Shown: positions 1-11,195, counted from the first letter of the stretch. The stretch: 64,000 nt of DNA from Herpomyces periplanetae (GCA_009733715.1 WMKJ01000009.1:124001-188000), one strand, 5' to 3'. The notes: generated by a model from the letters alone, not told the origin. Numbers and translations are program-made.

Positions 1-1140
1 TTCCTTGATCGTCCATGTTATCTTCTATAGAATTCCTCCGCCTTTTCTTCAAACTTTTAACCTTTCGCGTTTGCAATTTATCTAAATTCTGTCTCTCAAC
101 GTGAATTTTACCCAACTTATCACCCAATATATCCGTATGAATATTCTTTTTAGATTTAGCCTAATATTAATACATATCGCATTAGTTTGCATTTTTAATA
201 TAGGTAGTAAACCAATTGATATCCTCTCCTTACCTGGTTATACTTAGGCTGTTTCAAGGCCTGCTTCATAACTGCCTCATCGGCGTACATGACTCTTCCA
301 ACTCGAAAGTCAATCCTTGGTCCAATTTCTTCCAACTCAATCAATGGCATACTTTGGCCACTCTTCTTACTTATCAACCTATACACTCGAATTCTGATAC
401 TAGGCGCAGGTTGCTGATCATCCAACACTTCATCCTCCGCGGATATTTGAATCATATGCTGTAAAGCTTCCAAATCAACACTTTTAATGTCAACGCCACG
501 GAAAAAATCCACGAACATATTTTTCGCCAATGTATACGGCGTTTGTAATGGACTTTCAAATGGCATACCCGAAAACGAAATTAACGGCTTTGATCCAACC
601 GTGCACTTTTCCGCCTTAAATTGACTCAATGTACGAAATGTGTTGGGCTCAATGTACAATTCTAGCATATCTAACACTTTAAAATCAAAAAATCGTATAA
701 ATGTTAAACTGTGCGGTCGCTTCTTGCTGTGGTGACCAAATATCATTAATGATGTATCATTTCTTTCTGCAAAAAATTCCATAGATGTAGCGTCTTCAAA
801 CGGACGAATATCATTTTTCTTTGTAAATCGTTTTACCATAGGCAGTTTAAGCCTGTACAAATCCGATAATGCCGAATGAACAACTTGGCTTGCTTTCTGT
901 CCTTTCAATATCAAAGTTTTCTTTCCAGTTTCCACAATTTGAGGAGCTCGCTTTTCCGCTTCTCTCTTAGCTCGCGCTGTGCGCGGTTTACTGCTGACCG
1001 TTAGCTTTCTGTTTCATTGATCTGTAAACTTGCCGTATGCAGCTCGCTTTAAACTCTCCGCTAAGGTTTGCATCCATTTAACCCATCAATCATTAGAGGA
1101 TAACTTACACATCGGTTAGTATTTTACTGTTTTCTTCCAT
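1..1140 (-). CDS. RPF2: Ribosome biogenesis protein Rpf2 (Brix domain), 3' end beyond window
   Basis: Three exons: 1109-1140, 234-993 and 1-160. Introns are 994-1108 (GTAAGT donor) and 161-233 (GTAAGG donor). Splicing gives an N-terminus with the basic stretch ARAKREAEKRAPQ, followed by the Brix domain (KKTLILKGQKASQVV ... EEIGPRIDFRVGR). The last exon encodes a basic tail, AKSKKNIHTDILGDKLGKIH, then RQNLDKLQTRKVKSLKKRR, which closely follows yeast Rpf2. The frame is still open at base 1, so the stop lies outside the window. In the family, Rpf2 works with Rrs1 to load 5S rRNP (L5, L11, 5S rRNA) into pre-60S particles in the nucleolus. The start at 1140 is chosen because the 32-nt first exon joins in frame; an ATG at about 1070 leads to a stop. 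It is divergent from the Pac4-like gene across a 719-bp promoter. Confidence 0.93.
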
Positions 1141-1859
1141 GATAACTAACACACTCCACCCTATCTACTAATCGGATATTCACCTCTCTTGTCGTTAAAA
1201 CGATTAAACTTGTCAATTTAGCAAACTCTTTACACGCCATTTTGTTCCCTGGTGTGTGTGCTGCCTTCAGTGGTCACGTGCTTTCCACCATGTGATTGCC
1301 TTACTGTGCCCAGAGAGTTTAGAATTTTTTTAATGTTTGTGGAGTTATGTGTTAACTCGTTGCCAGCTACTATCCAGGGGAATAAACTGGTAGACTGAGT
1401 TTCTTGTAAAATTTAAACTGACCAATAGCATAAATTGAATTATTTATCTAGATAGCTCTCGAATTTTTGATGTCCTAGAATGTTATGATATATAGCTTAT
1501 TTTGCCGCACAGTATCGTTATAATGAAGGATATTTTTGGCATACATGGAAATACTCATTTATATTTTTCTACGTACCCCTTAACTTAATCTAATACTTGA
1601 CACCCACCATAGTATTGCCAATTCTCATACTCTATGTTACTTCCACTTACTCTTCCCTACAAACTCCACCGCTAACTTTCCCCACACCTTTTGCGACAAT
1701 CACGTGCTAGGGAGTTCGGATATGCAGTTTAGGTAAGCAGGGTGATGAAATTTTGTGGACAAATTTTCTCCGTCGTGAGTGCGAAAATAGAAAAATCTCT
1801 TGAATTTAAAAGGTTTTGTTAGCTGCTGAAATTTACTATAAAGATTCACCAAATCACTA
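1141..1859. promoter_or_regulatory. Divergent promoter region between RPF2 and the Pac4-like gene
   Basis: No coding potential is seen. CACGTG hexamers lie at 1275-1280 (within GGTCACGTGC) and 1701-1706 (within AATCACGTGC). They are the only recognisable motifs and are candidate bHLH (Cbf1-type) sites. Confidence 0.5.
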
Positions 1860-2552
1860 ATGGAAGATCTATTAAATGACGAAATAAAACCAATCCAAAC
1901 CTTTATTTCATTAAATGATCCTTTTGGCACTAAAATTTACGTTCATCTTACCAATTTTCCATCTGCCGTGACCGTTTTTCTCAATTCCTCTTCTTCTTCT
2001 ATCTCAGATATTGAATCCAATTTACTAAGTTTATCCCAATTAACATCCTCCATTCCCACCAATCCTCAAACTTATCCTAATTCCTCACCTTCAAATCCCC
2101 GTGGTTATGCGCGTCTAGGTAGCTTAGTCTGCGCCATTGCTCAGGTTAGTAATCTCACTTGAACTTTTTAATTGTTTTGTATTGAATTCTGCGCTCAGGA
2201 TAATAATGTTTTTTTTGAATATCACGTTTAATTCCCCACTCTTCAACTTTAGCGGGATGACTATACGCTTCAAGAACAATCTTCAATCACCCGTTCGTCG
2301 CAGTCCTCCACAGTGAAATCTACCCTTAAACGTGAGATTGTCACCACCTCTTTTTTAAATGATCCAACAACAATTGATTTTGCAAAGCGTGTAGCTAGTA
2401 CACTAGCTTCTCGTTTGAACAAGGTTGTTTTTGTTGGCTCAAGTGTGATCTTTCAAGGAGTTGGCAAACACTATGATACCGATGAAGAACTTAAAGGATT
2501 TAAGCAACTCATTAACTTGCTTAATCAACTTATTTTGACATCTTCCCCTTAA
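1860..2552 (+). CDS. Proteasome assembly chaperone 4-like protein
   Basis: Two exons, 1860-2144 and 2253-2552, are joined across a 108-nt intron (GTTAGT donor, TTTAG acceptor) in phase 0 and give 194 residues. The N-terminal half has a beta-rich opening (IYVHLTNFPSAVTVFL) followed by a Ser-rich loop. The C-terminal half, FAKRVASTLASRLNKVVFVG, resembles the helix plus strand of PSMG4/Pac4 (human LAQRLARKTNKQVFVSYNL). Pac3-Pac4 heterodimers guide alpha-ring assembly of the 20S proteasome. At 194 residues it is longer than human PSMG4 (123), mainly through the Ser/Asn/Pro loop around residues 40-85. Pac3 has a similar fold, so the paralogue assignment is tentative. It is convergent with the sideroflexin gene. 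Confidence 0.55.
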
Positions 2553-2744
2553 TCCTTGAAGTTCCCTCGGCATGTTAATACCTCATCTTACTCGTGTCGT
2601 ATACAACTAGCAAGAGTTGCTGCTCTAAGCTTCACTTTCGTAGATTTGAAACCCATTAACTTAACCCAATGACGACCACATGTTTTATGCACTACTACCT
2701 TTGCAATATAACTGTCAACATGCAATGGCTGAGCATAAGATCAT

Positions 2745-3938
2745 TTACAAGCCTCGATTGAATTCAACGGAAGAGTTTTTACCCTTTAACTTTTCGCTTA
2801 TTTCGGGCTCTAAGAAGCTTGCTGGAACTATTCTGCGCTGTGGGAATACTGCAATTGCTAACGGTAATGCGAATATGGATGATGTCAAAATCAAGGCGCA
2901 GTTAACTGGAAAGGTTAAGGAAGGTTGACTACGTAGCCAGTGGAATTTCTGTAACCTAAAAAGTATAATTGGAGGTAGAACCATAACGGGAGTTGCATTG
3001 ATGACCCGACTTAACGCGGTCTCACTCACAGCTAGTATAGCTGCACGTTTGGATTTTCCAACGGAAGTTTGTGTAGATTGGCTATTTCCTAAAGGATCAT
3101 TGAAGGAAGATTTTTGCACTGGAAACACATCAATGCCATGACGGATCTCTTCACTGCGCATGAAAAATACGTTGATTATGTTGGTTGAGGCAACTGCGGC
3201 AAAAGGTATTAAGCGGGAGAGTAAAATTTTGCTAGATGGTTTAACGTTTTTCAAGCGGGGAACTAAAGAATTCAGCCCCAAGACAACAGAGCAAGAAGCT
3301 ACTACGGCTGCGACATAATTTCTGATAATAGCGACCGTACTGAGTGGAGTGGACTTATTTGCATTAGATATATTGATACACACATTTAGAGTTTGATTTG
3401 CCGTTTGCCAAGCAAGTGATCCAAAGGTCTTTTAACCATTAGCGAATAATCATGTAATATTTGGCCTTGTATAAATTCAAAACAAAATATGAGCGTATGT
3501 ATGGTACCTTTAACCCAGGGGTAAGCATTCCAACCGTGACGAGTAAATTGGAGTATACGTAGCATGACATTCTAAATGGTAAGGGGATGAGCTCCCCGGT
3601 GTCAGGATGAAGAGTTGAGTCGACAATTCTTTTGCTCGCCCATAGCTCTGGCGTAAGTGTGGTCGTTTGTCCTGATTTGTACGCGGCGATGACGGATTTT
3701 GCATGCTCTAACTGGGAAGCTGACACGAATAACGTTCTAGTGTATAATTGTGTAAGTGAACTGAGGTTATCCGTTTTGACTGACATTACGATCGTGGTCA
3801 ATGTAAGCAAGTGTACTCGTGGAAAGGAACAAACCTAGGATCCGTGATAATGGCAGCCTGCTTAACACGCCCCCAGTACGTTGATAAATCGTATTTCGAA
3901 ATGTTTAAATTATAATTCCCGTCCATTGATTGTGGCAT
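2745..3938 (-). CDS. Sideroflexin family mitochondrial carrier
   Basis: Three exons: 3835-3938, 3508-3736 and 2745-3428. Introns are 3737-3834 and 3429-3507. The product has 338 residues, close to the usual 320-330. Family marks are visible in order: YDLSTYWGRVKQAAIITDPRTLF at the N-terminus, the HPDTG signature (HPDTGELIPLPFRMS), the central INVFFMRSEEIRHGI segment (compare INIPLMRQRELKVGI) and the C-terminal FPQRRIVPASFLEPEI with a final VEFNRGL. Several hydrophobic helices fit the inner-membrane topology. Sideroflexins move serine (SFXN1/3) or related small metabolites into mitochondria for one-carbon metabolism. The fungal substrate is not determinable here. The 5' end faces the unrecognised gene at 4550. 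Confidence 0.93.
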
Positions 3939-4549
3939 TATGCCAAAAATTACATATCAGACGGTATTGATTAAAATGATCGACAAAGTTTGTGCAAACA
4001 ATGGGGTTTCGTGCGGGTTTTATTGTAAAGTCTCTCGCCAATTCGCGCTGAGTCAGCCCATTTTATCTAGGTGTGCCAAGCCAATCCACACAACTCTGAA
4101 TTTGATGACTAAGCAACTGTGAGCCTTGCGATGGTCTACGGAAGGGTTATACTGTGACGGTGCAGGTCTCCTAATGCAATGATCTTTGAGTTTTTCGTCG
4201 AACAGGGACATTCTAACTTCAAATGGCTAATTTAACTCTATTCTCATTTAGTCCTTCGTTCTGTACTGATACCAGAATATCATGCTGTCTTAACATCATA
4301 TCCAAGCTGTGCGTAATTTTTTTTGACCCGTGCTTACATTATGGTTTGTTGATTATGTAATTGAATTAAGCGAGTCGTTTGGGATTTAAAGGGGACGACA
4401 TAAGTGGGAAGTGTAGAAAAGACAGAGAACATCTGCCAAATTAATATGCACGGGATGAAATATCTAGGGATTATCTACGGAAAATTGATTTTGTCAAACG
4501 AGTTGATATATTCGAAGAGAAAATTTTTTCTTACTACTATAATTAAGAC
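3939..4549. promoter_or_regulatory. Divergent intergenic region, sideroflexin / hypothetical gene
   Basis: This is a 611-bp AT-rich spacer. A 60-codon open frame at 3940-4122 has no recognisable similarity and overlaps the expected promoter, so I take it as chance. No clear motif is seen. Confidence 0.4.
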
Positions 4550-5071
4550 ATGAAAGTATTATCGGGAGTTGTGTGCAGTACCGGAGGTGCTACGGCTGGT
4601 TTTAACAACACTATGGGATTGAGCAAAAAGCGAAAGTACGAAAGTTTTCACGATAACAAAGCTACTCAAGCAAACTTAGCTAGCCCACAGAGTCAGAATG
4701 ATCGTAATGTGCAGCAGCGTAAGAGATCTTTAAAGAGATCGAACTTCTCACACTTTGGATGGGATGATACCGATAGAAATCAACCTGAGGCGACCTTTTC
4801 GCCCGGCAAGAACACTTCTCTCAGTGTCATCGGCAGTGTTCCGTCTTACAATCCTACCCGTTATTTGAGGCCTGAAACTCCACGGCGAGATTTTTATTTT
4901 GGCTTTAATGATAACGATTCACCAAACCAGAGTCCAGATTCTGGCACCGAAACATTAATCAGTGATTACTCTAAATCCGTGCAGTCTGAGGGTGTGGATT
5001 GGGTTTCCAAATTGTCCAATTATAATGCAACCTCGATTAAGTCCAAGGAGAGTCGGACGACCTTTGCATAG
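4550..5071 (+). CDS. Hypothetical Ser/Asn-rich protein, possibly nuclear
   Basis: I do not recognise this 173-residue frame. It is hydrophilic and disordered-looking, with two basic clusters that could be nuclear localisation signals (KKRKYE near residue 27, QRKRSLKRS near 56). A proline-bounded patch reads YNPTRYLRPETPRRDFYFGF and the C-terminus is acidic and Ser-rich (NDNDSPNQSPDSGTE). The composition looks coding rather than random. The ATG at 4550 is the first in frame. A GTAAGA at about 4719 could be an intron donor, in which case the downstream small frame (5144-5299) might be a second exon in compatible phase. I cannot decide between the two models. Confidence 0.45.
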   Translation: MKVLSGVVCSTGGATAGFNNTMGLSKKRKYESFHDNKATQANLASPQSQNDRNVQQRKRSLKRSNFSHFGWDDTDRNQPEATFSPGKNTSLSVIGSVPSYNPTRYLRPETPRRDFYFGFNDNDSPNQSPDSGTETLISDYSKSVQSEGVDWVSKLSNYNATSIKSKESRTTFA

Positions 5072-5143
5072 TACTGCCGCATAGCTTTTCATTAGCCTGC
5101 CTTAACCAATCTTCATGACTCTTCAGTCTCAGCAAATCTAGCG

Positions 5144-5299
5144 ATGAGTGAGCTTGTGTCAGCAGATTTTCTTTCCAATCTACATGCCAGTAATACTGTA
5201 TGCATATTACTTGCACCCTATGGAATAATACAAAATTTAAAACGTTTATCAGAAGAATTAATTCGCCAATTGACTATTGCTAATGACGCCTAAATACCA
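5144..5299 (+). other. Small open frame, possible 3' exon of the gene at 4550
   Basis: A 51-codon frame with ATG encodes an amphipathic, Leu-rich peptide (SNLHASNTVCILLAPYGIIQ, then a helical LKRLSEELIRQL). In-frame acceptor-like AG dinucleotides lie just upstream (CTTCAG, CTCAG), all in phase 1. This matches a GTAAGA donor at about 4719 in the preceding gene. It could equally be a chance frame in the 3' UTR. Confidence 0.25.
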
Positions 5300-5316
5300 A
5301 CACATTATTGTTCTGT

Positions 5317-7190
5317 TCACAACAAATCCATTCCCACACCGAAGGACACCCCACTACGAACGCTTTCCCCATGATGAACGGAGATTGGAATGCTAAAGTT
5401 TAATTCAAAACGGGCAGCTGGATGCGCATAAATTATTCCTATACCAGCCGATGTACTGGGAAAACTTGCACCGGGATTTTTAATAACATTTTTGATAAGT
5501 TTTGTATAGTTTGACCACATCATTCCTTCTCCGGCATTGGGAGGAGTAACGGCATTTGTGACGAGCTTTGAATTCGCAAGGTCCATTCCCTTTTCTGAAG
5601 CACTTGAGTGATTATTATGATTAGCTGTAGCATCGGATGACAAAGCTATTAATCGTCCAGTGTTAATAAAAGCGTGAAATCGAAGTGGATTACGTCTGTC
5701 CAGTCCTACAAACGGGGCGATGAGAGATAATCCACCAGCAGCAAACATATCTCCACCAAGGGAATTGTTTCCCTCGCGAGGTCCTAGACCGGCTAATCGG
5801 AATCCACGAACATCGTTCGGACCACCTAGTTGGAAACGGTCAGAGAATCTTGAAGGATACACTAAACTTTTGGATGAAAGGTCATATCCACCGGGCAGGG
5901 GACAAAGAAAGCCTGCTCTTAAGCTTGTTACGAGTGATGCTCCACAGTGGGGAAGATTTTCCGAAGGATTGAGACTTTTGCCCGCCTGGGAACTGCATGA
6001 TAAGGGTAGAGCAGATTGCATTTCAATTGCAGTTTTAAGGAAGTTGACATCACCGCCTAATGGACCAAAGCCGGCAAGCTCACTAATGGTCTTCAGGTAA
6101 TAGCCACTGAGAGGTAAAATTCGGCCTGGCAAGGCGGGAATATGAGAGATTCTGCGGTCCAGTATCCAGGTATGAGCTAGAGATGATTTGAAAGAGTCAC
6201 CGGCTTCCTTACGTATGCTGGGGGGAGCATCGGGTGTTAATGAGTGAATTTGACGCCACGAACCGGAATACGTAAATCGATGAAAGTGGTTGCAAGGAGA
6301 ATAATAATCAATTGAGGCTAAGCCAACTTTTTGATCTTCGTCATGGGATGCCCAAGGTTTGGCGGTTGAGCTAGTATTTGCAGATATTTCGAGGCGAAGA
6401 TCAGGATTGTTGAAGAGGGGGGAATCAAAAATAGCGGAAAAGGCAGATCGAGTTTTAATGCCACGCCGTAGAGCGAAACGAAGTGATTCGGAACCGCCGA
6501 ATAAGTTACGGAAACAAGAGGTAATGTAGAATGAACCATCAGCGTTGCCTAATTCGGTTCCAGAGCTTATTTTCAGCCTTGGCAATTCTTGTACATTGTA
6601 TTGGATAAGGAGGTTATCGAATGAGTTGAAGGGTGCCGAAGGATCGATACGATCGATATGGACGGATATGGGATGGCGAAATATACCTGATGGTAACAAG
6701 GTTAGAGAGGGGGGGTGAAAGTTGTGGGAGGGGATGGAATTTACCAAGCTTGCCAAGTTTTTCACGAGCATTTAAAGCATCGGTGAGCAGATCGTTTAGA
6801 GTGTACTCAGGGATTTGGTTTGCAGTGATTAAAGGGTTCACGAGTTTTTCTAGTAAGCTACGACGTACACCAGGAGCATTCTGTACGCGAACTTCGACAA
6901 TATTAACGGGGAGAGTGGAATGGTTTGTTAACTAGAGCATACGAGGTGTGTTAAACTTGGTAGGACTAAGGAAAGGGGGTAATGAGTGTGAGAAGCGTAC
7001 TTACAGCGTTAGCATGACGCCTGTGAGTGAGATAATCAAGTTGACTGCCGGTAGATTCGACATTGCTGTTTTGATTATTGAAGGAGGACGAGGGAAAGGA
7101 AAGGGAGTTGGAAGATTCATCGGAGTATGAAGTAAAGTTTAAGTTGGAGTCGAGCGAATTTCCAGAAGTGTCAATAAAGGGAGAAGCCAT
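5317..7190 (-). CDS. SAM50: SAM complex core subunit Sam50 (Tob55, Omp85 family)
   Basis: Three exons: 7005-7190, 6745-6931 and 5317-6686. Introns are 6932-7004 (GTAAGT) and 6687-6744 (58 nt, GTAAAT). The product is about 580 residues. The first ~60 residues are Ser/Asn-rich and family-specific. Next comes a POTRA-like domain (VNIVEVRVQNAPGVRRSLLE ... LNAREKLGKLGIF), then the bacterial-surface-antigen barrel with the conserved stretch GNADGSFYITSCFRNLFGGS and GIKTRSAFSAIFDSP. The C-terminal strand ends SFGVGMDLL, as expected for a beta-signal-like end. Sam50 inserts beta-barrel precursors into the mitochondrial outer membrane. The length exceeds the usual ~450-500 because of the N-terminal extension and loops. 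A Sam50 partner, Mdm10, is also encoded in this window (54.2-57.2 kb). Sam50 is divergent from UBC6. Confidence 0.93.
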
Positions 7191-8473
7191 TGTATAGCTG
7201 AAGTAAATAAGGGAATGTAAAAGAAGCCGTAAGGAAAGGTTACGAAAATTCGCGCGTTACATACGCGAGCGAGCCCAAAGGGAGATGGTAATAAAGGTTT
7301 AGCAAGGTAAAAGAGGGTAAGAAAAGGAAGAGGAGGTGATAGTAAGGAAGGACGAAGGTGATAGCATGACTGAGTGGGGGGTTAGGGAGAAGTGAGAGGG
7401 TAGATTGAAGGAAGGAAAGGAAAGGGGAAGGGAAGGGAAGAAGAGATAGTTGGCGATGGAAAATGGCAAAGAAAAGATGCGAAGAATGGAAAAGAAGAGA
7501 TTAAAGAGGAATTGGAAGAAAAAAACTCTCAAAGAAAAAGTGGCCGAAAGATAAGCGAAGAACGGCTAATTAGCGGCAAAATACCGGCAAATGTGCGGAA
7601 CAAGGTTTATACGGGGAGGTTGGACGGAACTAGAAGGCACGACCCAGGCCAAACAAACTCCGTTTCAGCGTCACGCTGCGCCCTTTCCCGCCGAATTCTG
7701 AAACTCAACCTCCTCCGGCCGCCCCTTCCGCCGCCGGATCATCGTTCCTCCACCCGCACTGCCCTCCCGTCCGCCGCACGTGACAACCGCCTTCGGTTTT
7801 TCCAAATTTCTACGCGGCCGCGCGCGCGTTTTGACACTTTTTCTTTCTTTAGCTTGACTTCTTTTTCATCTTTTACTCGTTTTATCGTCGCTTCATCTTT
7901 GTACCTTCAACTCTTCTCCTTCCTTTTCGTCTTCTCATTTCTTTCCCCTGTCCCTTTTCATCTCCACCTTTTCACCATATCTTACATCCTTTACATTTTG
8001 CCCTTAACTATTTATCTACTATTCCTTTCCTTTCCCTTCCCTTCCCTTCTTCGCTTCACTTAACTCACTCATTCACTTTGCCTCGTTTACTCTCCCTTTC
8101 TCTTACCTCCACCCTCACACCATTTCTCCCACCGCTTCTCCGATTCTATCTACTTCATCTTCACTCTTTTATCTACCTCCCCCACTATACAGCTTGGCCA
8201 TCTCGTTAATCTCTCTTTATCCTTGATAATCACACCAGCAGTAACCTTAACTTCATCTTACTTCTTAATACATCCATATACTCTATACCTTTCCTTTACC
8301 TTTCACCCTTTCCATCCGTTCTTCTCTATACAATTCTTATCATAACTATTTTTCCCTGCCATTTTCCATTTCACATTATTCTCTATTAAACCTTATCTCC
8401 ATCTTACCGTCATCCTTCTTCCCATACCATCTCATACAACATCCAGACCCGTTTTCCTTCCCTTTTTAAAATC
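7191..8473. promoter_or_regulatory. Divergent SAM50/UBC6 promoter with mirrored pyrimidine-rich leaders
   Basis: From about 7280 to 7560 the + strand is almost all purine (GAAGGAAAGG-like runs). From about 7830 to 8470 it is almost all pyrimidine (CTTTCCTTTCCC-like runs). Each coding strand is therefore CT-rich upstream of its own ATG. The centre (7620-7820) is GC-rich and holds CACGTG at 7777-7782. The 183-codon open frame across it (7512-8063) is translated low-complexity tract and is not called a gene. Confidence 0.6.
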
Positions 8474-9586
8474 ATGGCTACACCAGGTGCCATCAAGCGT
8501 TTAAACATAGAATACGCTAACATCCAAAAAAATCCTCCCCCATACATCACGGCTCATCCCTCAGAATCAAATATCCTGGAGTGGCACTATATCGTTACTG
8601 GCCCTCCCGATACTCCTTACCATGGTGGACAGTATTGGGGAACTCTTGTTTTCCCTCCCACTTATCCTTTCGCTCCCCCTGCCATACGTATGCACACACC
8701 TAGCGGTCGCTTCCAGTCCGGATCAAGACTCTGTTTAAGCATTTCCGACTTTCACCCCAAAACCTTCAATCCAGCATGGGAAGTCAGCACCATCTTACTC
8801 GGGTTATTAAGTTTTATGGCTAGCGATGAAATCACTACCGGAAGTATAAGGGCAAGTGATTCAGAACGACGGCTGCTGGCGGCTAAAACTCGTTGGTGGA
8901 ACAGTACAGGTGGCGGATCCACTACTAAAACTCTCGAAGAAGTAGCTCAAGAATTAAATTTACGATCTGAGTCAAATCCTTCCATCAAGTCTACCACTAC
9001 TCAGTCGACTTTTCGTAACATGGGCTCCCTAAAATCCGGTGATGGTGGTGCAAAGTTTTGCCAGGAATTTCCCGAAATCGATCTAGAAAACTGGAAATGG
9101 ATGATCGAAAAATCCATTAATCCTCGATCCGGTGTTGTAATTCCTCAAGTAACTGCTTCCCCTCTTACATTGTCAACTTCATCGTTGCCCTTGTCCCCCA
9201 CTTCAACATCACCAACTTACTCGACTAATGCATCTCCATCCGTTAATACTATTGCCGCCAGCGCTGCTTCTGCTGTCGCTTCTGCCATCGTTACAGCTAG
9301 CTCAGGTTCAAGTACAGCTAACAGCAGTTCTCATTCCGCTCCATTCTTCTTTCGTCGACGGGATAAAAAGTTTTCTGCGCCCCCGTCCCTTGATTCTAAT
9401 AACATTTCATCCGACTCGTCATCGACTATCGCTGCTACTACGGCTGCTGTCGCTCCTAGAGCTACACCGCCCGATCAATCAAAGAGCACATGGTTTTTCC
9501 AAAACAAATACACAGTTGGAGCATTCGTTCTCTTTACTTACGTTCTGCTTACTAGAATTTTTGGTCGACTTGAAGCATCTTACTGA
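8474..9586 (+). CDS. UBC6: ER-anchored ubiquitin-conjugating enzyme E2 (Ubc6/UBE2J2 type)
   Basis: A single exon encodes 370 residues. The UBC fold covers residues ~5-150, with WHYIVTGPPDTPYHGGQYWG, the PPTYPFAPPAIRMHTPSGRF block and the catalytic cysteine at 87 in SRLCLSISDFHP. The UBC6-type motif lacks the canonical HPN triad and ends in DFHPKTFNPAW. After a long Ser/Ala/Thr-rich linker (~200-340) comes a C-terminal tail anchor (VGAFVLFTYVLLTRIFG) followed by only a few residues. This fits a tail-anchored ER protein that works with Doa10 in ER-associated degradation. Yeast Ubc6 has 250 residues, so the extra length is the low-complexity linker. Confidence 0.95.
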   Translation: MATPGAIKRLNIEYANIQKNPPPYITAHPSESNILEWHYIVTGPPDTPYHGGQYWGTLVFPPTYPFAPPAIRMHTPSGRFQSGSRLCLSISDFHPKTFNPAWEVSTILLGLLSFMASDEITTGSIRASDSERRLLAAKTRWWNSTGGGSTTKTLEEVAQELNLRSESNPSIKSTTTQSTFRNMGSLKSGDGGAKFCQEFPEIDLENWKWMIEKSINPRSGVVIPQVTASPLTLSTSSLPLSPTSTSPTYSTNASPSVNTIAASAASAVASAIVTASSGSSTANSSSHSAPFFFRRRDKKFSAPPSLDSNNISSDSSSTIAATTAAVAPRATPPDQSKSTWFFQNKYTVGAFVLFTYVLLTRIFGRLEASY

Positions 9587-10100
9587 ATCGTGAACATGTG
9601 CATCTGCGTGTGTGTGTGTATCTTTGTGCGAATATTTTGGAGTGCACTTTCACTAACCTCACCACTTCCTTATATCATCAGTGAGATATCTGGATTTATC
9701 CATTTAAAAATTTGTTTGAATTTGTATGTTACCTGCTACTCTTCAACTACACATCGTTCCCGTTTAAACTACTCCATCATCATTATATCTAGAAATTCAA
9801 AATGTCCAAATTTTTGTTCCATGTCCCATTCCCGTGCTACTCTCGTCATGTAAACTGTGTTGTAGGCGTAGTGCGGTCAATCCCTCTTGGAAAATTGTCC
9901 AATTAACCATCCTTAACCTTTAACGGTGAAATACTCCCTTCTCTGACTCGATATACATGTACCATACAGCGCACGCATCCACGCAAGATTGCAATATCCC
10001 TTTTCACTTTGCCATGCCTTTCCTAATCTTGCGTGCGTCTTACTGTATATCACACTCATTCACATCTTCACTCCACATTTTGTAAAGTCGTAAAGCAAAA
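9587..10100. other. Convergent 3' spacer, UBC6 / WKF-domain gene
   Basis: This 514-bp spacer contains a short TG run at about 9606-9622 and AT-rich sequence. No gene, RNA or clear terminator is recognised. Confidence 0.4.
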
Positions 10101-11195
10101 TTATCCAATCTCCGGCTCAGGGCTTCTCAATTGCAGTCCGGTGCGCACTTTTCGCACTCGTTTGCGCCGCCGTTTACTACCGCCCGAGCCCGTTTTCTCC
10201 CGGTTCGTATTCTCCACAACTTGGTTTGCCTCATGTTCAGTATCCCTCGTCACTTTTACGGCATCATTATCATCAGAAAAGTGTATAATCTCTCCCAATT
10301 TGTTAATTGCATCAATGCGTCCACCAGGAATAGCCCCAGTAATCTTATTCGGTCTCCCATTCTCTTCCCAAGCTGCATGAGACGTAGTAAGTCGTTGCCG
10401 CACTGGCGGCTGCTGTTGCTTCATCGTGCGCTTATCATTCCATGCCAAATTCTCTTTATCCAAACCACCATTTACATTAACCTCACCAGAATTTATCAAT
10501 CGCGCCGATTTTTCCTTCGCAGGTCCTTTCGCCTTCGCATTACTACAATTTACCGTTTTCACCCTAATTCTCCGACACACTAACCGTGCATCGCCTTCAT
10601 CATTCAATTCATTTTCGTCACCACCCTGGTTTTCACTACTCGCCGCATCATGCTCAAACATGCCCGAACTAACGTAATTTCGCTCTTCTGCATCATCACT
10701 TTCCGATAAAGCTATAAATATCGAAAGTGCCCGTTTTTCCGTTAATATTCGTTCACTTAACTCTTTAACATTAGATTGCTCTTTTTCTTCCCCAATCCAC
10801 GCCTGTAACTCTTTACTTCGCTCGTACAATCCGTGTTCCGTCCAATCTTCTCTCGTTACTTTTCTCACACTTCGGTATGCCTTATGTTCCCGTAAAATAT
10901 TTCTTGCTTGTATCCGTAACCGATTTCGTACTCCGTGCCCACGTAGTCCAATAATGTATAATTTTAGTGCCCATTCATACGTGCACGGTACACGCTGTAC
11001 CGAAAATATATATCGAAGTAAATTTCCTTGCTCAACTTTACTAAATTTCCACTTATCTCGTGCCGAGTAAAACCTTTCCAAATAATTCAAACTTCGCGTT
11101 AACTTCACCGCCTCTTTTGCGCAATCTTCCCCTTCCTTTACACCACTTTCCCCTCTCCCATCGCAATCTTCCCCTTTATGCGATGAATCTTCCAT
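10101..11195 (-). CDS. WKF-domain protein (C7orf50 family), probably nucleolar
   Basis: A single exon encodes 364 residues. Residues ~33-95 match the WKF domain of the C7orf50 family: LNYLERFYSARDKWKFSKV, then QGNLLRYIFSVQRVPCTYEWALKLYIIGLRG. The WKF triplet itself is present. The remainder is charged and disordered-looking, and the C-terminus has a strongly basic cluster (SKRRRKRVRKVRTG) that suggests nuclear or nucleolar targeting. Biochemical function in the family is poorly defined; animal homologues are nucleolar. A Gln/Pro run (KQQQPPVRQR) and acidic patches are low complexity. The start at 11195 is the first ATG in frame. Confidence 0.8.
   Translation of the reverse strand: MEDSSHKGEDCDGRGESGVKEGEDCAKEAVKLTRSLNYLERFYSARDKWKFSKVEQGNLLRYIFSVQRVPCTYEWALKLYIIGLRGHGVRNRLRIQARNILREHKAYRSVRKVTREDWTEHGLYERSKELQAWIGEEKEQSNVKELSERILTEKRALSIFIALSESDDAEERNYVSSGMFEHDAASSENQGGDENELNDEGDARLVCRRIRVKTVNCSNAKAKGPAKEKSARLINSGEVNVNGGLDKENLAWNDKRTMKQQQPPVRQRLTTSHAAWEENGRPNKITGAIPGGRIDAINKLGEIIHFSDDNDAVKVTRDTEHEANQVVENTNREKTGSGGSKRRRKRVRKVRTGLQLRSPEPEIG

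Noticed and set aside
7512-8063. 183-codon open frame on + strand
   Set aside because: It reads GC-rich then CT-rich promoter DNA, gives Ser/Phe/Leu low-complexity, and lies between two divergent genes without any domain.
10033-10677. Overlapping + strand frames of 83-150 codons
   Set aside because: They are antisense shadows of the WKF-domain gene, whose own frame has domain support.
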